A DNA stretch of 6,415 nt, from assembly GCA_934462885.1 (NCBI GenBank), contig CAKSJC010000098.1:1-6415 (forward strand), written 5' to 3'. The notes below the pieces were generated by a model. That model searched no databases. It was not told where the DNA came from and saw only the letters and a list, made by a program, of their open reading frames with translations. This document shows positions 4,313 to 6,415 of this stretch, in pieces. The DNA comes from an uncultured Eubacteriales bacterium. Lineage in GTDB: Bacteria; Bacillota; Clostridia; Oscillospirales; CAG-272. Made by a program: the position numbers and the translations under genes. Numbering within the stretch: position 1 is the first letter of the stretch; each line of letters begins with the position of its first letter.

Positions 4313-6415
4313 TTAAACATCGAGGTTTTCCGCGTATTTTGCATTCTGCTCAATAAATTCTCGTCTCGGCTCAACCTTTTCGCCCATGAGGGTGGAGAAA
4401 ATTTCGTCGCACGCCATAGCGTCCGCGACTTCGACTTTAAGGATCGTGCGGGTTTCGGGATCCATGGTAGTTTCCCAAAGCTGTTCGGGGTTCATTTCAC
4501 CAAGACCCTTGTATCTGTTCGTTTTAATATTGTTTGCTCCCAGCTCCGCCACGATCGCGTTTTTCTCATCGTCGTTGTACGCATATCTGACCGTTTTTCC
4601 TTTTTGTATCTTATAAAGCGGAGGCTGAGCAAAGTAAACGTGTCCATCGTCGATAAGCTTTCTCATGTGCCTGAAGAAGAACGTGAGCAGAAGTATTCTG
4701 ATATGCGAGCCGTCGACGTCGGCGTCCGCCATGATGATTATCTTGCCGTATCTGAGCTTGCTTATGTCGAAATCCTCTCCGATACCGCAGCCGAGCGCCT
4801 GAATTATCGGGATAAGCGACAGATTCGAATATACCTTGTCGAGACGTGATTTTTCCACGTTCAGCACCTTGCCGCGCATCGGTAGGATAGCTTGGAATTT
4901 AGAATCTCTTCCGCTCTTTGCGCTTCCTCCTGCGGAATCTCCCTCGACGAGGTAGAGTTCCGTAAATTCAACGCGCTTGTCCTGACAGTCGGCAAGCTTT
5001 CCGGGCAAGCTTGAGCCTTCAAGAATCGACTTGCGTCTTGTAAGCTCTCTTGCCTTTCTCGCGGCTTCTCTGGCTCTCTGAGCTGCGAGCGATTTTTCGA
5101 CGATAGCTTTCGCAACCGAAGGGTTTTCCTCGTAGAATTCAGCGAGCTTTTCCGAAACGATGTTGTCAACGATACCGCGGACTTCGGAGTTGCCGAGCTT
5201 AGCCTTCGTCTGGCTTTCGAACTGTGCGTCCGGAAGCTTTACCGAAACCACGGCGCAAAGACCTTCTCTCGCGTCGTCGCCAGACAGATTTTTGTCCGAA
5301 TCCTTGAGCGCGCCGCATTTTCTGGCGTAGTCGTTTAATACCTTGGTTATCGCGCTCTTAAAGCCCGTTTCGTGAGTACCTCCGTCCACGGTCGACATGT
5401 TGTTAGCGAACGTGACGATAGTTTCGTTATAGCTGTCGTTATACTGCATGGCGATTTCAGCGGTTATATCGCCTTTTTCCGCTTTCATGTATATAACGTC
5501 GGGATGAATAACTTCGACGTGCTTCGCGCGGTTTAAGTGTTCGACGAACTGACGGATACCGCCATCATATTTCAGGTCGTATTCCAAATATTTCCCGCGT
5601 GTAATTTTCTCGTCTTCTTCGTCCTCGAATTTAACTTTTTTGGTAACTCTTTCCTCTTCGGAGTCATCATCGTCCTCTAACATATCTTTTTCGGAATTTT
5701 CCGAACCGTTTTCGGAATCTGATACGCCGTTTTCGTGCTCTTTTTCTTTTTTCTCTTCTTCGGCGGCGCCTAAGAGACGGGAAATATCTTTGTCTTTATG
5801 ATCTGTCGAAAAATCTGCTTCTTCCGGTTCAAGCTCGCGTCTCTCATCGCGAAGAATTATTCTTATTCCGGCGTTGAGAAAAGCCTGCTCACGCAGCCTT
5901 GTGAGAAGAGTTTTCAGATCAAACTCGGTAGTGTCGGTAAATATTTCCGCGTCGGGCTTGAAGCGAACGTAAAGACCGTGCTTGCCGTTTGCGTCTCCGA
6001 CGCATTTGAAATCACGCGCAATGTTTCCCTTTTCGAAACGCATGGTGTACCTCTTGCCCTCGTAGCAGTTGTCTACTTCCATCCATTCGGAAAGCGCGTT
6101 TACAACGGAAGCTCCGACGCCGTGAAGACCTCCGGATATTTTGTAACCCTGACCGCCGAATTTTCCTCCGGCGTGAAGTACGGTGAAAACCACCGCAAGA
6201 GTAGGAATCCCCATTTTGTGATGTATCTGCGACGGAACTCCGCGTCCGTTGTCCTTTACCGATACGCTTCCGTCGGGATGAAGTACTATCTCGATACAAT
6301 CGCAGTATCCCGCCATCGCCTCGTCGATTGAGTTGTCAACTATCTCATATACAAGATGATGAAGCCCGCCCTGCGACGTAGTGCCGATGTACATTCCCGG
6401 CCTCTTGCGTACAGC
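4313..6415 (-). CDS. gyrB: DNA gyrase subunit B (start lies beyond the right edge)
   Basis: This is the ATPase subunit of gyrase. It is open to the right edge, where AVRKRPGMYIG is read, so only about 15-25 N-terminal codons are missing and the ATG at 6392-6394 is internal. Numbering from that Met, the GHKL ATPase domain has Glu17 and Asn21 (E. coli Glu42, Asn46), DNGRG from 48, and the glycine-rich SGGLHGVG at 87-94. The transducer domain carries the QTK loop at 395-397. The Toprim domain has EGDSA at 484-488 and DADVDG at 557-562, and the C-terminal part has RYKGLGEM and WETTMDPE. The end, NLDV, is typical of complete GyrB. The E. coli-type Toprim insertion is absent. Odd features are an acidic insertion at about residues 195-268, Tyr111 and Leu141 in the ATP/coumarin pocket, and SGRDS where QGRDR is usual. 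Pairing with a GyrA-box-containing GyrA argues against ParE. Confidence 0.95.
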   Translation of the reverse strand, partial: AVRKRPGMYIGTTSQGGLHHLVYEIVDNSIDEAMAGYCDCIEIVLHPDGSVSVKDNGRGVPSQIHHKMGIPTLAVVFTVLHAGGKFGGQGYKISGGLHGVGASVVNALSEWMEVDNCYEGKRYTMRFEKGNIARDFKCVGDANGKHGLYVRFKPDAEIFTDTTEFDLKTLLTRLREQAFLNAGIRIILRDERRELEPEEADFSTDHKDKDISRLLGAAEEEKKEKEHENGVSDSENGSENSEKDMLEDDDDSEEERVTKKVKFEDEEDEKITRGKYLEYDLKYDGGIRQFVEHLNRAKHVEVIHPDVIYMKAEKGDITAEIAMQYNDSYNETIVTFANNMSTVDGGTHETGFKSAITKVLNDYARKCGALKDSDKNLSGDDAREGLCAVVSVKLPDAQFESQTKAKLGNSEVRGIVDNIVSEKLAEFYEENPSVAKAIVEKSLAAQRAREAARKARELTRRKSILEGSSLPGKLADCQDKRVEFTELYLVEGDSAGGSAKSGRDSKFQAILPMRGKVLNVEKSRLDKVYSNLSLIPIIQALGCGIGEDFDISKLRYGKIIIMADADVDGSHIRILLLTFFFRHMRKLIDDGHVYFAQPPLYKIQKGKTVRYAYNDDEKNAIVAELGANNIKTNRYKGLGEMNPEQLWETTMDPETRTILKVEVADAMACDEIFSTLMGEKVEPRREFIEQNAKYAENLDV

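Noticed and set aside
5585..5812. Intein in GyrB
   Set aside because: The insertion is only about 75 residues, is low-complexity acidic, and lacks the Cys/Ser start and His-Asn end of inteins.
5798..6331. Plus-strand open frame of 177 codons opposite gyrB
   Set aside because: It is antisense to the conserved GHKL ATPase domain, with no independent support.
303..6415. Topoisomerase IV (parC/parE) instead of gyrase
   Set aside because: The A subunit has a clear GyrA box, QRRGGRG, and the VRMAQPFS segment typical of GyrA, and the B subunit matches GyrB to its NLDV end.

Overview
The window is bacterial, with moderate G+C. All of its genes lie on the minus strand, so transcription runs from position 6415 towards position 1. 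In the order of transcription it holds a DNA gyrase B subunit (gyrB, only its first roughly 15-25 codons off the right edge), a PfkB-family sugar kinase of the 1-phosphofructokinase type, a repeat-rich intergenic stretch of about 420 bp, a complete DNA gyrase A subunit (gyrA), and the first 94 codons of a small exported, probably lipid-anchored protein that runs off the left edge. The GyrA and GyrB sequences read as Firmicutes-like. The short palindromic intergenic elements resemble those of uncultured gut Clostridia. That taxonomic placement is an inference, and no genus can be named from the sequence.

Layout. 4313-6415 is gyrB. 4270-4312 is a short 43-bp spacer. 3346-4269 is the sugar kinase. 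2925-3345 is non-coding and holds two near-identical copies (73 and 74 bp) of a double-hairpin element plus three other inverted repeats. 303-2924 is gyrA. 1-283 is the start of the exported protein, 19 bp after the gyrA stop.

Function. GyrA and GyrB assemble into the A2B2 topoisomerase that introduces negative supercoils using ATP. The GyrA box in the A subunit identifies this pair as gyrase rather than topoisomerase IV. In many Firmicutes gyrB and gyrA are directly adjacent. Here a metabolic kinase and a repeat-filled spacer separate them, so gyrA may be partly uncoupled from gyrB transcription.

The main points of interest are divergences inside otherwise intact gyrase genes and the intergenic repeats. 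GyrB carries a low-complexity acidic insertion of about 75 residues in its ATPase/transducer half, has Tyr and Leu at the positions of E. coli Arg136 and Thr165, and has an altered Toprim GRDR segment. GyrA has Gly at the position of E. coli Asp87, a quinolone-resistance hot spot. The kinase appears to lack its last 15-25 residues, and its stop codon lies next to a repeat-like segment. I found no CRISPR array, tRNA, rRNA, transposase or clearly new multi-gene system.
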